Source of the DNA: Acidovorax sp. DW039
GTDB taxonomy: Bacteria; Pseudomonadota; Gammaproteobacteria; Burkholderiales; Burkholderiaceae_C
NCBI RefSeq assembly: GCF_037101375.1
Contig: NZ_AP029019.1
Coordinates: 4,765,001-4,829,000 of the forward strand
Direction: 5' to 3'
DNA: 64,000 nt
Position 1 is the first letter of the stretch. Every line of letters starts with the position of its first letter. The position numbers and the translations under genes were made by a program. Positions 53,431-63,245 of this stretch are shown here, piece by piece. The notes below the pieces were generated by a model, which worked only from the letters and a program-made list of their open reading frames with translations, ran no database searches and was not told the DNA's origin.

Positions 53431-53576
53431 AACCCTTGTGAGCATAATCCGCCCACCCGGCACCACGGCCGGGCGCCCTCGAGAACTCTCTGCCCGAACC
53501 ACCGCGCCATGCGCCTCTGCGGTCTCGGGCGGCGAGGTTCCTTGGGGCCTTCGTATGGCTTTTGGTTCCACAGCCC

Positions 53577-54293
53577 ATGAACGCACCCACACCCCACCGA
53601 TCCAGTCTGGCCCTGCGCCGCATTGCGCTGTTTGAAGGCCTGGGCGACGCCTGCCTGGACCGGATCGCCGCAGAGTGCGACTGGCGCCATGTGGATGCCC
53701 GCACCCCCCTGTTCACCCGTGCGTCTGAAGGGGGCGAGGTGTACTTTCTGTGCTCGGGCCGCGTGCGCATCACCACCTATTCGGCCACCGGGCGGGAGGT
53801 AACTTTTCGCGACAGCGAGGCAGGCGAGCACTTTGGCGACCTGTCGGCCATTGACGGGCAGCCCCGCTCTGCCGATGTGGTCACGCTGGAGCCTTCGGTG
53901 CTGGCCAGCCTGTCAGCCCCGGCCTTCATGGCCATGCTGGAGCGCGAGCCCCTGGTCGCCACCCGCATGATGCGCAACCTCACGGCCCTGGTGCGCCGCC
54001 TGACGGAGCGTGTGATCGAGCTGAGCACCCTGGGCGTGCAAACCCGCCTGCATGCCGAGCTGCTGCGCCTGGCGCACACCGCAGGCGTGCAGGGCGACAA
54101 CACGGCCCGCATCGACCCGGCCCCCGCCCACGCCGCACTGGCCAGCAAGATCAGCACCAACCGTGAACAGGTCACCCGCGAAATCAGCGCCCTGACCAAG
54201 CGCGGGCTGCTGCGCAAGGAGGGGCTGCACACGCTGGTGGTGACGGACGTGCAGGCCCTGGCCAATCTGGTGGCAGAGGTGCGTGGCGACTGA
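53577..54293 (+). CDS. Crp/Fnr family regulator
   Basis: A 238-aa cyclic-nucleotide-type regulator. ATG 53577 is used. The N-terminal beta-roll (about 10-130) ends the phosphate-binding cassette in FGDLSAIDGQPRSADVVTLE, where Arg and Ser of the PRSA cap are kept and the Glu is Asp, so cAMP binding is plausible. No Fnr-type cysteine cluster is seen. The C-terminal helix-turn-helix is ALASKISTNREQVTREISAL with KRGLLRKEGLHTLVV. It is divergent from the redox cyclase, so it is a candidate reader of that enzyme's cAMP. Confidence 0.9.
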   Translation: MNAPTPHRSSLALRRIALFEGLGDACLDRIAAECDWRHVDARTPLFTRASEGGEVYFLCSGRVRITTYSATGREVTFRDSEAGEHFGDLSAIDGQPRSADVVTLEPSVLASLSAPAFMAMLEREPLVATRMMRNLTALVRRLTERVIELSTLGVQTRLHAELLRLAHTAGVQGDNTARIDPAPAHAALASKISTNREQVTREISALTKRGLLRKEGLHTLVVTDVQALANLVAEVRGD

Positions 54294-54332
54294 AATCCAT
54301 CGCTCCATCGCCACACCCCATGTCAAACAACC

Positions 54333-54390
54333 CACTATCACTTTGATAGCTGCCTGCGCTTGATTTACAAGCGCCAGAAGGCTTTTTTTC
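54333..54390 (+). repeat. interspersed repeat, copy 8
   Basis: ACTATCACTTTGATAGCTGC, CTGCGCTTGA...ACAAGCGCCAGAAGGC and TTTTTTTC. It lies between the crp stop and the convergent LysR stop. The arms and T-run could terminate crp. Confidence 0.85.
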
Positions 54391-54391
54391 C

Positions 54392-55357
54392 TTATCCCAA
54401 ATACCCCTCGGGCTTGCCCACGGCGGGCGCGGGCGCTGGGGCACCGGGCTCTGCACAGCGCAGCAGCCACTGCCTGAAGCACTGCAGCGCATGCAGCTGG
54501 GTGCGTCCCTCGGGGTAGCAAAACCAGTAGCCCACATCGCCCTGGTAACCGCCTGCCTGGGCCAGTGGTGCCAACGGCTCGCGCACCAGGCCTGAGGTGA
54601 TCTCGTCCTGCACCAGGCAACGCGGCACCAGCGCCAGCCCCATGCCCGCCATCACGGCACGAATCATGGTCTGGAACTGGTCAAACTGCGGCCCGGCCAG
54701 CGGGTCGATGGCGCCCTCCACACCGTGCGTCTCGCTCCAGCGCAGCCACGCCTCCGGCACCGTCACATGCCGCAGCAAGGTATAGCGCGCCACATCGCGC
54801 GGGGTGTGGATGGGCCAATCCGCCACCTTGGCGCGCGGCGCAATCAGGGCCACATCCTTGCCCGTAAGGTAGTGGGCATGCGCCCCCGGCCAATGGCCGT
54901 CGCCAAACAGGATGGAGCAGTCCAGCTCAGGCCGCTCAAAGTCATAGCTGTGCACATAGGGCACAAAGTGCAGAGTGACCTGGGGATGCAGCTGCTGGAA
55001 CTGCGGCAGGCGCGGAATCAGCCACTTCGCCGCAAAAGTAGGCAGGCTGGACAGGTGCAGCGCGCCCCCTCCGTCGTCGCTGGTGATCAGCTCCAGCGTG
55101 GCGGCCTCCAGCTGGGCCAGCACGCCCCGCACCGCCTTCTCGTACCGCTCGCCTGCAGGGGTGAGCGCCAGGCGCTTGCGGCTGCGCTCAAACAGGGGCA
55201 CGCCCACCCACGCCTCCAGTTCTTTGACCTGTTTGCTCACCGCACTCTGGGTAAGGTGCAGCGCCTCGGCAGCGCGCGACACTCCCCCAAAACGGGTGAC
55301 GGTGGAGAACGCCCGCAGCAGGTGCAAGGGCGGGGACAGGCGGCGCAAAGAGGACAT
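54392..55357 (-). CDS. LysR family regulator (GcvA-like)
   Basis: A 321-aa LysR regulator. N-terminal helix-turn-helix: LLRAFSTVTRFGGVSRAAEA, LHLTQSAVSKQVKELE. The effector domain has SSLPTFAAKWLIPRLPQFQQ, which marks the GcvA-like group, and WFCYPEGRTQLHALQCFRQW near the end. The tail is Ala/Pro-rich. It is divergent from a Bug-type receptor gene, with a dyad ATTCC-N5-GGAAT at 55375-55389 in the 108-bp gap, so it most likely controls that gene. Confidence 0.9.
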   Translation of the reverse strand: MSSLRRLSPPLHLLRAFSTVTRFGGVSRAAEALHLTQSAVSKQVKELEAWVGVPLFERSRKRLALTPAGERYEKAVRGVLAQLEAATLELITSDDGGGALHLSSLPTFAAKWLIPRLPQFQQLHPQVTLHFVPYVHSYDFERPELDCSILFGDGHWPGAHAHYLTGKDVALIAPRAKVADWPIHTPRDVARYTLLRHVTVPEAWLRWSETHGVEGAIDPLAGPQFDQFQTMIRAVMAGMGLALVPRCLVQDEITSGLVREPLAPLAQAGGYQGDVGYWFCYPEGRTQLHALQCFRQWLLRCAEPGAPAPAPAVGKPEGYLG

Positions 55358-55374
55358 CGGCAGGTTCTCAAATT

Positions 55375-55389
55375 ATTCCATATTGGAAT
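55375..55389. promoter_or_regulatory. candidate LysR binding site
   Basis: ATTCCATATTGGAAT is a dyad with T-N11-A form, the LysR consensus shape, in the space between the LysR start (55357) and the Bug-receptor start (55466). Confidence 0.6.
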
Positions 55390-55465
55390 GTTATCAGGCA
55401 CATCCGTTGCTTGGTAGGTGGCACCCAATCCATTAATCTCTGAATACCTCAAAGGAAAACAAGCC

Positions 55466-56431
55466 ATGCAACGCCGTCATCTGCTTTCTGCCCTGGCCGC
55501 TACAACTGTCGCTCCTGGAATATCCTGGGGCCAGGAATCCAAACCTTTGCGCGTCCTCATCCCCTTCCCGCCGGGGGGCGCGACCGACATCACTGCCCGC
55601 AGCCTGCAAGAGCCGCTGGCCCGCATCCTCAAGCAGCCCGTGGTGCTGGAAAACCGCGGTGGCGCGGGTGGCTCCATTGGCATGGCCGAGGTGGCGCGCG
55701 CCCCGGCAGACGGCCTCACCATCGGCGTGGCCACCCTGTCCACGCACGGCGTCAACCCTGCCGTCTACAGCAAGCTGCCCTACCACCCCACCAAAGACTT
55801 TGTCGGCGTGACCGAGATCGTGAAGGCACCGGGCGTCATCGTCATCAACCCTTCGGTGCTACCCGTCAAGGACTTTGGCGAACTCGTCAAATACCTCAAG
55901 GCCAAGCCGGGCCAGGTCTCTTACGCCACCCCTGGCAATGGCACCATCGGCCACATGTGGGGCGAGCTGTTCAAGAGCAGCACGGGCACCTCCATGGTGC
56001 ACATCCCCTACCGTGGTGCAGGCCCCGCCATCAACGACGTGCTCGCAGGGCAGGTCGCGGTCTACTTTGACCAGGTGGCCTCCTCACTGCCCCACATCAA
56101 GTCGGGCAAACTCAAGGCCATGGCCGTGTCGTGGCCCGGCCGACTGGACGTGCTGCCCGACGTACCCACCTATGCAGAGCTGGGCTACAAGCAGGCCAAC
56201 GAGCCCTCATGGTTTGGCCTGGTGGCCCCGGCGGGCACGCCTGCTGCCGCGGTAGACCGCATCCAGCACGCCGTGGCCCAGGCCTTGAAAGAGCCCGCCG
56301 TGGCAGAACGCCTGGCCGCGCAGGGCCTGTACCCTTCGGGCACCACTTCCAAGGAATTCACGGCGCAGATCGCCCGCGAGATCGACAAGATGAAACGCGT
56401 GGCGGACTTTGCCAAGGTGAAGCTGGACTGA
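55466..56431 (+). CDS. Bug/TctC-type tripartite tricarboxylate transporter receptor
   Basis: A 321-aa periplasmic receptor of the Bug family, very common in Burkholderiales. ATG 55466 gives MQRRHLLSALAATTVAPGIS, a signal peptide cut near SWGQ. Family motifs: LRVLIPFPPGGATDITARSL, VVLENRGGAGGSIGMAEVAR, SYATPGNGTIGHMWGELFKS, VHIPYRGAGPAINDVLAGQV and SWFGLVAPAGTPAAAVDRIQ. The ligand is a small carboxylate, unknown here. The membrane subunits TctA/TctB are not encoded nearby, which is usual for Bug genes. An amidohydrolase gene follows. Confidence 0.92.
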   Translation: MQRRHLLSALAATTVAPGISWGQESKPLRVLIPFPPGGATDITARSLQEPLARILKQPVVLENRGGAGGSIGMAEVARAPADGLTIGVATLSTHGVNPAVYSKLPYHPTKDFVGVTEIVKAPGVIVINPSVLPVKDFGELVKYLKAKPGQVSYATPGNGTIGHMWGELFKSSTGTSMVHIPYRGAGPAINDVLAGQVAVYFDQVASSLPHIKSGKLKAMAVSWPGRLDVLPDVPTYAELGYKQANEPSWFGLVAPAGTPAAAVDRIQHAVAQALKEPAVAERLAAQGLYPSGTTSKEFTAQIAREIDKMKRVADFAKVKLD

Positions 56432-56554
56432 CGCCACCCCGCGTTAGCCCCATTCACCTCCGCGGCCACAAGCCGGCATACTGGGCGCAGTGTTCCTGCT
56501 CCCGTGCCGGTCCGGGCGGCCAGGCCAGCCGCCCCCACCCACTGAGCCTTGCCT

Positions 56555-57499
56555 ATGCATGCAGCCTTGAAACTGATCCACCATCGATTCCAGCAATCCC
56601 AGCCCGGCGCGCCGGGCAGCCCCGGGCGTGCCACTGCAACGCCCGAACCCGTCGCCATGGTCACCGCCGTGCCTGGCAGCACCCCACTCGTCTACGACTC
56701 GCCCCACAGCGGCACCCATTACCCCGCAGACTTCCGCTCCGCCTGCAGCCTGCCCACGCTGCGCCGCGCTGAAGACACGCACGTTGAAAAAATCTACGCC
56801 TTCGCCCCAGCTTTGGGCGTGGCCTGGGTGGAAGCCCACTTCCCCCGCATCTACCTGGACGCCAACCGCGACACCCTGGAGCTGGACACCACCCTGCTCG
56901 ACGCCCCCTGGCCCGACCCCGTGGCCACAGACCCCAAGGTGCTGAACAAAGTACGCCTGGGCAAGGGCCTGATCTGGAAATTCACCGACGAAGGCGAGGC
57001 CATCTACAACCGCCTGCTGACTGTGGACGAGGTGCGCGCCCGCATCGACCGCTGCTGGCGCCCCTACCACGCCGCCGTGGCCCAGGCCATTGACGCCGCC
57101 CACGCCCGCCACGGCTACAGCATCCACATCAACTGCCACTCCATGCCCGCCATCTCGGCAAGCCACGCCACCGATTTTCCGGGCCTGGTGCACGCCGACT
57201 TTGTGGTGGGCGACCGCGACGGCACCACCGCCAGCCCCGCCCTGTCAGCCCTGGTGTGCGAACATCTGCGCGCCTGCGGCTACAGCGTGGAATACAACCA
57301 CCCCTACAAAGGCGTGGAACTGGTGCGCCGCTACAGCGCCCCAGCCCAGCACCGCCACAGCATCCAGTTGGAGATCAACCGCAAGCTGTACATGGACGAA
57401 AGCACGCTGGCAGAGAACCCTGAAGGCATGGCACGGCTGCAGGGGGATTTGAAGGCGTTGACGGAGAAGTTGCTGGGGACGGATCCGCGCGGGATGTAA
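56555..57499 (+). CDS. N-formylglutamate amidohydrolase family enzyme
   Basis: A 314-aa hydrolase of the HutG/N-formylglutamate deformylase family, which splits N-formyl-L-glutamate to glutamate and formate. The core begins about residue 40 with VPGSTPLVYDSPHSGTHYPA (metal ligand in PHSGTH), LRRAEDTHVEKIYAFAPALG, IYLDANRDTLELDTTLL and NCHSMPAISASHATDF. The first ~38 residues are outside the family. It is 123 bp after the Bug receptor gene in the same direction; the pair suggests uptake and cleavage of an N-acylated amino acid. ATG 56555 is used; a later ATG (near residue 39) would also give a full domain. Confidence 0.88.
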   Translation: MHAALKLIHHRFQQSQPGAPGSPGRATATPEPVAMVTAVPGSTPLVYDSPHSGTHYPADFRSACSLPTLRRAEDTHVEKIYAFAPALGVAWVEAHFPRIYLDANRDTLELDTTLLDAPWPDPVATDPKVLNKVRLGKGLIWKFTDEGEAIYNRLLTVDEVRARIDRCWRPYHAAVAQAIDAAHARHGYSIHINCHSMPAISASHATDFPGLVHADFVVGDRDGTTASPALSALVCEHLRACGYSVEYNHPYKGVELVRRYSAPAQHRHSIQLEINRKLYMDESTLAENPEGMARLQGDLKALTEKLLGTDPRGM

Positions 57500-57565
57500 C
57501 GCGCAGGGGGCCCTTGGGGGCTTATACCTGCAGCGTCACTCCAGGTAACGCCAAGTCGCGACCAC

Positions 57566-58735
57566 TCAGTCAGGCATGACTTCAAAGACGATGAACTGAT
57601 TGGCCTGGGTATTGGCCGTGAAGTTGTTGTCTGCCGCCAGCACAATGGTGCGGTGCCCATTGGGCAGGGTTTTGCCCCAGGTGATGGCCTCAATGTTGTC
57701 GAGCTTTACCCCTTGGTAGTCGATAGGCATTTCCAGCAGCAGCTTGCGGGTCATGGGCGTGTAAGCCGCAGTGCCTGAGAGGCTGGCCATGCTGGCTACG
57801 TTGGTGGTGCCATCGTTGAATTCTGTGAGCACCAGGCGGATGGTGTTGCCGATACCTGAAGCAAAGGCGCGCTCCACGGCGATAAACCGCTGGTTGCCAA
57901 TCGCCAGGAAGTCCGAGAGTCCATTGTCCGGGCCGAAGGGTGCTCCAGCGGGTGCATCCACCGGAATCTTCGGCAACTGGTACGCGTACTGCGCCTTGGC
58001 CGTGCCTGTTGCCGGGTCCAGCGCCGTCACCCGCACGACGCTACCGGCCTGCAAGGTGGTGATGGGGCCGTCTTGAATCAGCGCATCTTCATTGGCCACA
58101 AAGACGGTGCCATTGGGAGCCACAGTCAACGCCTCAAACAGCTTGTTGCTGCGCCCACCTGTCGTGGTGTTGTCCACGTAGTTGTAGATCACAGGCATCT
58201 TGAACTCGCGAACAAACTTGCCCGAGGTGGTCATCTCCCGCACGAACGGCTGGAACAGGGTGGAAGCTGTCGTGCCCCAATTGCCCTCGGACGACCAGTA
58301 CAGGTTGCCATTGGGGGCCTGGCGGATGGCTTCCGGGTCAACCGTGCGTGCATTTGCCGGGAAAGAAGAGCCATCCTCTCTCTGCATATAGGTCTGGCGG
58401 TTGATCTTGACGTTGACGGGACCAACATCGGAGTAGTCAATGCTCAGGTTGTAAAAGCGCGGCGTGCCACGCTCACCTCCCCGGTCATCAGAGATAGCCC
58501 AATAGCTGCCATCCGTGGCCCGGTCCAGCCCGGAGATACCGCCAAATTCCACTCCCTCGAACAGGGTGCCTGTGGGAATGGACGCTGTGCCGATCAGCTT
58601 GAGAGAGGCGACGCGGGACTCGTTGCCGTCGTTGGCATCGTCACCGCCGCCGCAGGCGACCAGCACGGACACAACGGCTGCGATTGTGGAAATAACGGCC
58701 CATCGGCCCCCAAAGAAATTGCGTGAAGAGCCCAT
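57566..58735 (-). CDS. esterase-like activity of phytase family lipoprotein
   Basis: A 389-aa exported protein of the phytase-like (PF13449) family. N-terminal signal with lipobox VLVAC (Cys28), so it is a lipoprotein. The body is a six-bladed-propeller-like domain: EFGGISGLDRATDGSYWAIS, DDRGGERGTPRFYNLSIDY, TVDPEAIRQAPNGNLYWSSE, GNWGTT, and IAVERAFASGIGNTIRLVL. The name comes from domain similarity; the real substrate is unknown. It is transcribed toward the amidohydrolase gene, with 66 bp between stops, and away from the response regulator. Confidence 0.85.
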   Translation of the reverse strand: MGSSRNFFGGRWAVISTIAAVVSVLVACGGGDDANDGNESRVASLKLIGTASIPTGTLFEGVEFGGISGLDRATDGSYWAISDDRGGERGTPRFYNLSIDYSDVGPVNVKINRQTYMQREDGSSFPANARTVDPEAIRQAPNGNLYWSSEGNWGTTASTLFQPFVREMTTSGKFVREFKMPVIYNYVDNTTTGGRSNKLFEALTVAPNGTVFVANEDALIQDGPITTLQAGSVVRVTALDPATGTAKAQYAYQLPKIPVDAPAGAPFGPDNGLSDFLAIGNQRFIAVERAFASGIGNTIRLVLTEFNDGTTNVASMASLSGTAAYTPMTRKLLLEMPIDYQGVKLDNIEAITWGKTLPNGHRTIVLAADNNFTANTQANQFIVFEVMPD

Positions 58736-58963
58736 GCCAAGTGTCTCTGTGCGTTAATGAACAAGGCACCGGAGTGTGGGTGGGCAGTGCGTCAACCATG
58801 TGACATGTACCCGTCAAGAAGGGCGGTTGCGGTGAGGGCCTGCGAACTTCAAGCCATCGCCTGAGGACCTCGGCATCGTCCTAGAATCCATAGAAAACAA
58901 TGCCGTTGCAGCCCCTACGCCCCGTCGGCGGCGCTGCCCCAGACACCCCCCAGGAGACCTTTC

Positions 58964-59638
<675 letters not shown>

Positions 59639-59661
59639 CCGTATCCATTCGCGGCGCGTCC

Positions 59662-59720
59662 ACTATGAAAATAATAGCTGCCTGCGCTTATCCTATAAGC
59701 GCTAGAGCATTTTTTCATTG
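59662..59720 (+). repeat. interspersed repeat, copy 9 (holds a short coupled frame)
   Basis: CACTATGAAAATAATAGCTG, CCTGCGCTTA...ATAAGCGCTAGAGCAT and TTTTTTC. Within it ATG 59665 opens a 24-codon frame that ends TGA at 59737-59739, overlapping the ATG (59736) of the kinase gene. Confidence 0.85.
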
Positions 59721-59735
59721 TGAATCGGGGGCGCG

Positions 59736-61196
59736 ATGAAGATTTTCCAGCGCGAGCAGCGCTCCCTGTTCGGCGAGATTCTGGACTGGATGCTGACGCC
59801 GCTGCTGCTGCTGTGGCCGGTGAGCCTGGCGCTGACCTGGCTGGTGGCACAGGGCCTGGCCAACAAGCCGTTTGACCGCGCGCTGGAGTACAACGCCCAT
59901 GCCCTGGCGCAACTGGTCAGCGTACAAAAAACGGGCGACAAGAACGAGGTGCAGTTCAACCTGCCCCAGCCTGCCAGCGAGATCTTGCGGGCGGACGACT
60001 CGGACATCGTTTACTACCAGGTGATGGGGCCGGGGGGCGAGTTTTTGTCGGGTGAGCGGGAGCTGCCCGAGCCCCCGGCCGATGAAACGCCCGCAGCCGG
60101 TGAGGTGCGCCTGCGTGATGGCGAGCTGCGCGGGGTGGAAATCCGCGTGGCTTACATCTGGGTGCGGCTGCCGCTGCAGGGCGGCCCGCTGGCACTGGTG
60201 CAGGTGGCCGAGACGCGCGAAAAGCGCAGCGTGCTGGCCACCGAAATCATCAAGGGCGTGATGCTGCCGCAGTTCGTCATCTTGCCGCTGGCGGTGCTGC
60301 TGGTGTGGCTGGCGCTGGCGCGGGGCATCCAGCCGCTGAACCAGCTGGAGCAGCGCATCCGCGCCCGCAGCCCCGATGACCTCTCGCCGCTGGACGACCA
60401 CGCCGTGCCGCTGGAGGTGGCTCCGCTGGTGTCCTCCGTCAACGACCTGCTCACGCGGCTGAACGAGTCGCTGGCCACGCAAAAGCGCTTTCTGGCCGAT
60501 GCGGCGCACCAGCTCAAGACGCCGCTGGCGGGCCTGCGCATGCAGGCCGACCTGGCGCAGCGCGAGGGCACGAGCACCGAGGAACTCAAGCGCTCGCTGC
60601 AGCAGATTGGCCGCTCCAGCATCCGCGCCACCCACACCGTCAACCAGCTGCTGGCGCTGGCGCGGGCCGAGGGCAGCGGCGTGGGCATTGCGCGCCAGGC
60701 GTGCGATCTGGCCGAGCTGACGATCGAGGTGGTGCGCGATTCGGTGCCCCGCGCCATGGACAAGCACATCGACCTGGGCTACGACGGGGCCGAGCCCGGC
60801 AGCCGCGGGGTGTGGGTGGATGGCAACCCCACGCTGCTCAAGGAACTGGTGCGCAACCTGGTGGACAACGCGATCAACTACACGCCATCCACCCCCGACA
60901 AGCCCGGCGTGGTGACGGCCCGCGTGCTGGCCGACACCTTTGGCCATGTGCTGATGCTGCAGGTGGAAGACTCCGGCCCCGGCGTGCCCGAGGCCGAGCG
61001 CGAGCTGATCTTCCAGCCCTTCTACCGGGCCCTGGGCAGCGAGGCAGACGGCTCAGGCCTGGGCCTGCCCATCGTGATGGAAATTGCCGCCAAGCACCAC
61101 GCCGAGGTGCTACTGGAAGACGCCCACCCCGGCCAGACACCGCCCGGAGCACGGTTCAGCGTGCGGTTTCCGGCGCGTGCGGATGAGGCGGGCTGA
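59736..61196 (+). CDS. sensor histidine kinase (TctE-like)
   Basis: A 486-aa membrane kinase. Helix 1 (LLLLWPVSLALTWLVAQGLA, about 23-42), a periplasmic sensor of the 2CSK_N type (FDRALEYNAHALAQLVSVQK onward), helix 2 (LPLAVLLVWLALARGIQ, about 183-199), a HAMP-like link, H258 in FLADAAHQLKTPLAGLRMQA, and the ATPase with N-box LVRNLVDNAINYTPSTPD, G1 VEDSGPGVPEAERELIF and G2 GSGLGLPIVMEIAAKH. The 2CSK_N sensor is that of TctE, which regulates tricarboxylate uptake. A Bug/TctC-like receptor lies 4 kb away. The ATG at 59736 has GGGGG as ribosome site. Confidence 0.93.
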   Translation: MKIFQREQRSLFGEILDWMLTPLLLLWPVSLALTWLVAQGLANKPFDRALEYNAHALAQLVSVQKTGDKNEVQFNLPQPASEILRADDSDIVYYQVMGPGGEFLSGERELPEPPADETPAAGEVRLRDGELRGVEIRVAYIWVRLPLQGGPLALVQVAETREKRSVLATEIIKGVMLPQFVILPLAVLLVWLALARGIQPLNQLEQRIRARSPDDLSPLDDHAVPLEVAPLVSSVNDLLTRLNESLATQKRFLADAAHQLKTPLAGLRMQADLAQREGTSTEELKRSLQQIGRSSIRATHTVNQLLALARAEGSGVGIARQACDLAELTIEVVRDSVPRAMDKHIDLGYDGAEPGSRGVWVDGNPTLLKELVRNLVDNAINYTPSTPDKPGVVTARVLADTFGHVLMLQVEDSGPGVPEAERELIFQPFYRALGSEADGSGLGLPIVMEIAAKHHAEVLLEDAHPGQTPPGARFSVRFPARADEAG

Positions 61197-61323
61197 AGGG
61201 CCAAGACCGAGCCCCGGCGGGTGCGTCCAGCCGATCTTTCGACGTTGCACGCCGCTGGCTGCTGTGGCGTGAACCGTTTGCAAGGGTTGGACCGGTGGAG
61301 CCTTCAGATGCAAGCAGTCCGCA

Positions 61324-62097
61324 TCAAGACCCGCCTGACGGAGTGACCTTGCGAATGCCCATGATGGCCATGAACAGATAGCCGTTATCGGTGGGCGCGC
61401 GGTACACCCCCTGGGCGTGCAACACATAGGCGGCCACGCCCGCCTGCTCCCAGCCGTCCACCACATCGGCCTTCCACTGCGGCACCACCAGCGGGGCAAA
61501 ACCGTTGTCCAGCCCGTACTGCCGCACTGCGCTGATGCGGCCCACCACCTGCGGATGCAGGCTGAAATTGGCCCACGACCAGCGCCAGGTGCCGCTGGTT
61601 TTGGAGATGGAGCCAATGAACTCCACATCAGCCACCACTGCGGGCACGCCGCCGTTCGAGAAGGTGAGGGTGCCGCTGCCCTGGTCGTAATCCCAGCGCT
61701 CGTGGGCAGAGAGGCCATAGTCGGCCGTCAGCCGGGCCTGGCTCTCGGCCAGCATGCCGTGGCACGCGGCCACGGTGTCTATCCAGGCATTGCGGGTGCG
61801 CTCGTCCATCGCCTGCACGCTGGCAGCGCGGGCATCGTCATAGCAGTGCTGGCACACCAGGCGGATGTCTGCCTGCCCCTCGTTCTTCTCGTTCCACTCG
61901 CCTTGCTGTTGAAAGACTTGCTCACACGCAGCACACCAGGCATCGGGGCAGGGCTCCTCGGCAGTGGGCGGGTTGCAGAACCAGGTCTGCACCGGTTGCT
62001 GCAGCAGGTGGGCGCACAGATAGGCCCCACCAGCGGAGCCATGGGTGGCGCATTCCAGTGAAGCAGGTGCAGAGGGGGTGGGAGAGGGATGGGTCAT
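61324..62097 (-). CDS. DUF6882-like protein with N-terminal cysteine cluster
   Basis: A 257-aa protein. The N-terminal 90 residues hold many Cys and His residues (LECATHGSAGGAYLCAH, CNPP, PCPDAWCAACEQV, VCQHCYDDA), suggesting a zinc-binding module. The C-terminal part (about 110-250), HERWDYDQGSGTLTFSNGG, GSISKTSGTWRWSWANFSL and YLFMAIMGIRKV, resembles the DUF6882 pattern. No signal peptide. Function unknown. The neighbours are a histidine kinase (convergent) and, past a 272-bp gap, a pirin gene. Confidence 0.65.
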   Translation of the reverse strand: MTHPSPTPSAPASLECATHGSAGGAYLCAHLLQQPVQTWFCNPPTAEEPCPDAWCAACEQVFQQQGEWNEKNEGQADIRLVCQHCYDDARAASVQAMDERTRNAWIDTVAACHGMLAESQARLTADYGLSAHERWDYDQGSGTLTFSNGGVPAVVADVEFIGSISKTSGTWRWSWANFSLHPQVVGRISAVRQYGLDNGFAPLVVPQWKADVVDGWEQAGVAAYVLHAQGVYRAPTDNGYLFMAIMGIRKVTPSGGS

Positions 62098-62178
62098 GGA
62101 GCTAAAGCCAAAGCCGCCCGCAGGGGCCGGTGTCTGGTTCGCATTGTGACCGACCCTCCTTTCCCAGGCACTGGCGAT

Positions 62179-62235
62179 TGCTATTTATTTGATAGCTTGT
62201 AGCGCTTTATTCACAAGCGCAAGAAGCATTTTTTC
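62179..62235 (+). repeat. interspersed repeat, copy 10
   Basis: TTGCTATTTATTTGATAGCT, TGTAGCGCTTTA...CAAGCGCAAGAAGC and TTTTTTC. It lies in the 272-bp space 62098-62369 between the DUF6882-like gene and the pirin gene; nothing else is evident there. Confidence 0.8.
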
Positions 62236-62369
62236 TCTGAGAGCGGCGAACACAACCCAGCGAAGCGGCCTTAAAGGTGAAACAGTGTCAACTGCCGCCT
62301 TGTCCGTGAATCAGCCGATGACCCGCTGTGGAAGCGCATAAAGCCAGAGGCGCCCGTGCAGGGTCACCC

Positions 62370-63209
62370 TCACAGCAAGGGCGCAAGCTGCCCCATCTGC
62401 CCGGTTTCGTACCGCCCGATGGCGTCGGCCAGTTGCGCACGCGTATTCATGATGAAGGGACCATGGGAAACGACAGGTTCATGGATCGCCGCCCCCTCCA
62501 GGTAAAGCACCCGCGCCCGTGATGCCACGGTGAGATGCAACTTGCCCGAGCCCCGCACCGCGGCGGCCTGCCCGGGCTCCAGCAAGGTGGCGGCTCCGGG
62601 TGTAGCCACCCGCACATGGCCTGACCGGGCATACACCAGACCCCGCTGTGGGGGCCGCACTTCCAGCTCCAGCTGCGAGTGCAGGTCTACATCCAGCAGG
62701 GTGAAGGGCTCTACTGGCTGCAGGCTGGAGGCCTGACCACCATGCGTGCCCACCACCACGCGCACGCTGTTGCCCTCGTCGTCGCTCCATACGGGGACCT
62801 GCGCTGCGTCCAGCCACAGGGTCTGGGGGGCGCTCAGCTTGTGCGCGCTGCTGAGGTTCACAAAGAACTGCACGCCGAGCAACTCACGCCCCGATACGGC
62901 GGGGGCTTCCTGGTGCAGCACACCACGGCCTGCCTGGGTCCAGACGATGCCACCGGGCCCCACCTGCACGTCATGGCCCAACGAGTCCACCGAGCGCAGG
63001 CCGGTGGCCGAGTCTTCCCACACGTAGGTGACCGCCGAAAATCCGGCATGGGGGTGGGGTGGAAAGGGGCGGCCGCTGACGCGAAAGTCGTCCAGCATGA
63101 CCAGGGGCGAGGTGGATTCGCCCATGGCGTGCAATGGCAGGCTGTTCACGCTGAACAGCGGGCTGGAATGGACGCGCCCATGCAGCGGCGCGGAGATCTG
63201 CAAGGCCAT
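62370..63209 (-). CDS. pirin family protein
   Basis: A 279-aa bicupin of the pirin family. ATG 63209 (MALQISAPLHGRVHSSPLFS) is used. The N-cupin metal motif is PHPHAGFSAVTYVWEDSATG with further ligands in QAGRGVLHQEAP, and GRELLGVQFFVNLSSAHKL follows. Bacterial pirins include quercetin dioxygenases and regulators of pyruvate dehydrogenase; the substrate is not clear here. It lies 36 bp after the azoreductase gene in the same direction, so it is probably the second gene of a two-gene operon. Confidence 0.9.
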   Translation of the reverse strand: MALQISAPLHGRVHSSPLFSVNSLPLHAMGESTSPLVMLDDFRVSGRPFPPHPHAGFSAVTYVWEDSATGLRSVDSLGHDVQVGPGGIVWTQAGRGVLHQEAPAVSGRELLGVQFFVNLSSAHKLSAPQTLWLDAAQVPVWSDDEGNSVRVVVGTHGGQASSLQPVEPFTLLDVDLHSQLELEVRPPQRGLVYARSGHVRVATPGAATLLEPGQAAAVRGSGKLHLTVASRARVLYLEGAAIHEPVVSHGPFIMNTRAQLADAIGRYETGQMGQLAPLL

Positions 63210-63245
63210 GGAATACCTCGGGGCAGCCATCTGCGATGAACGCAA

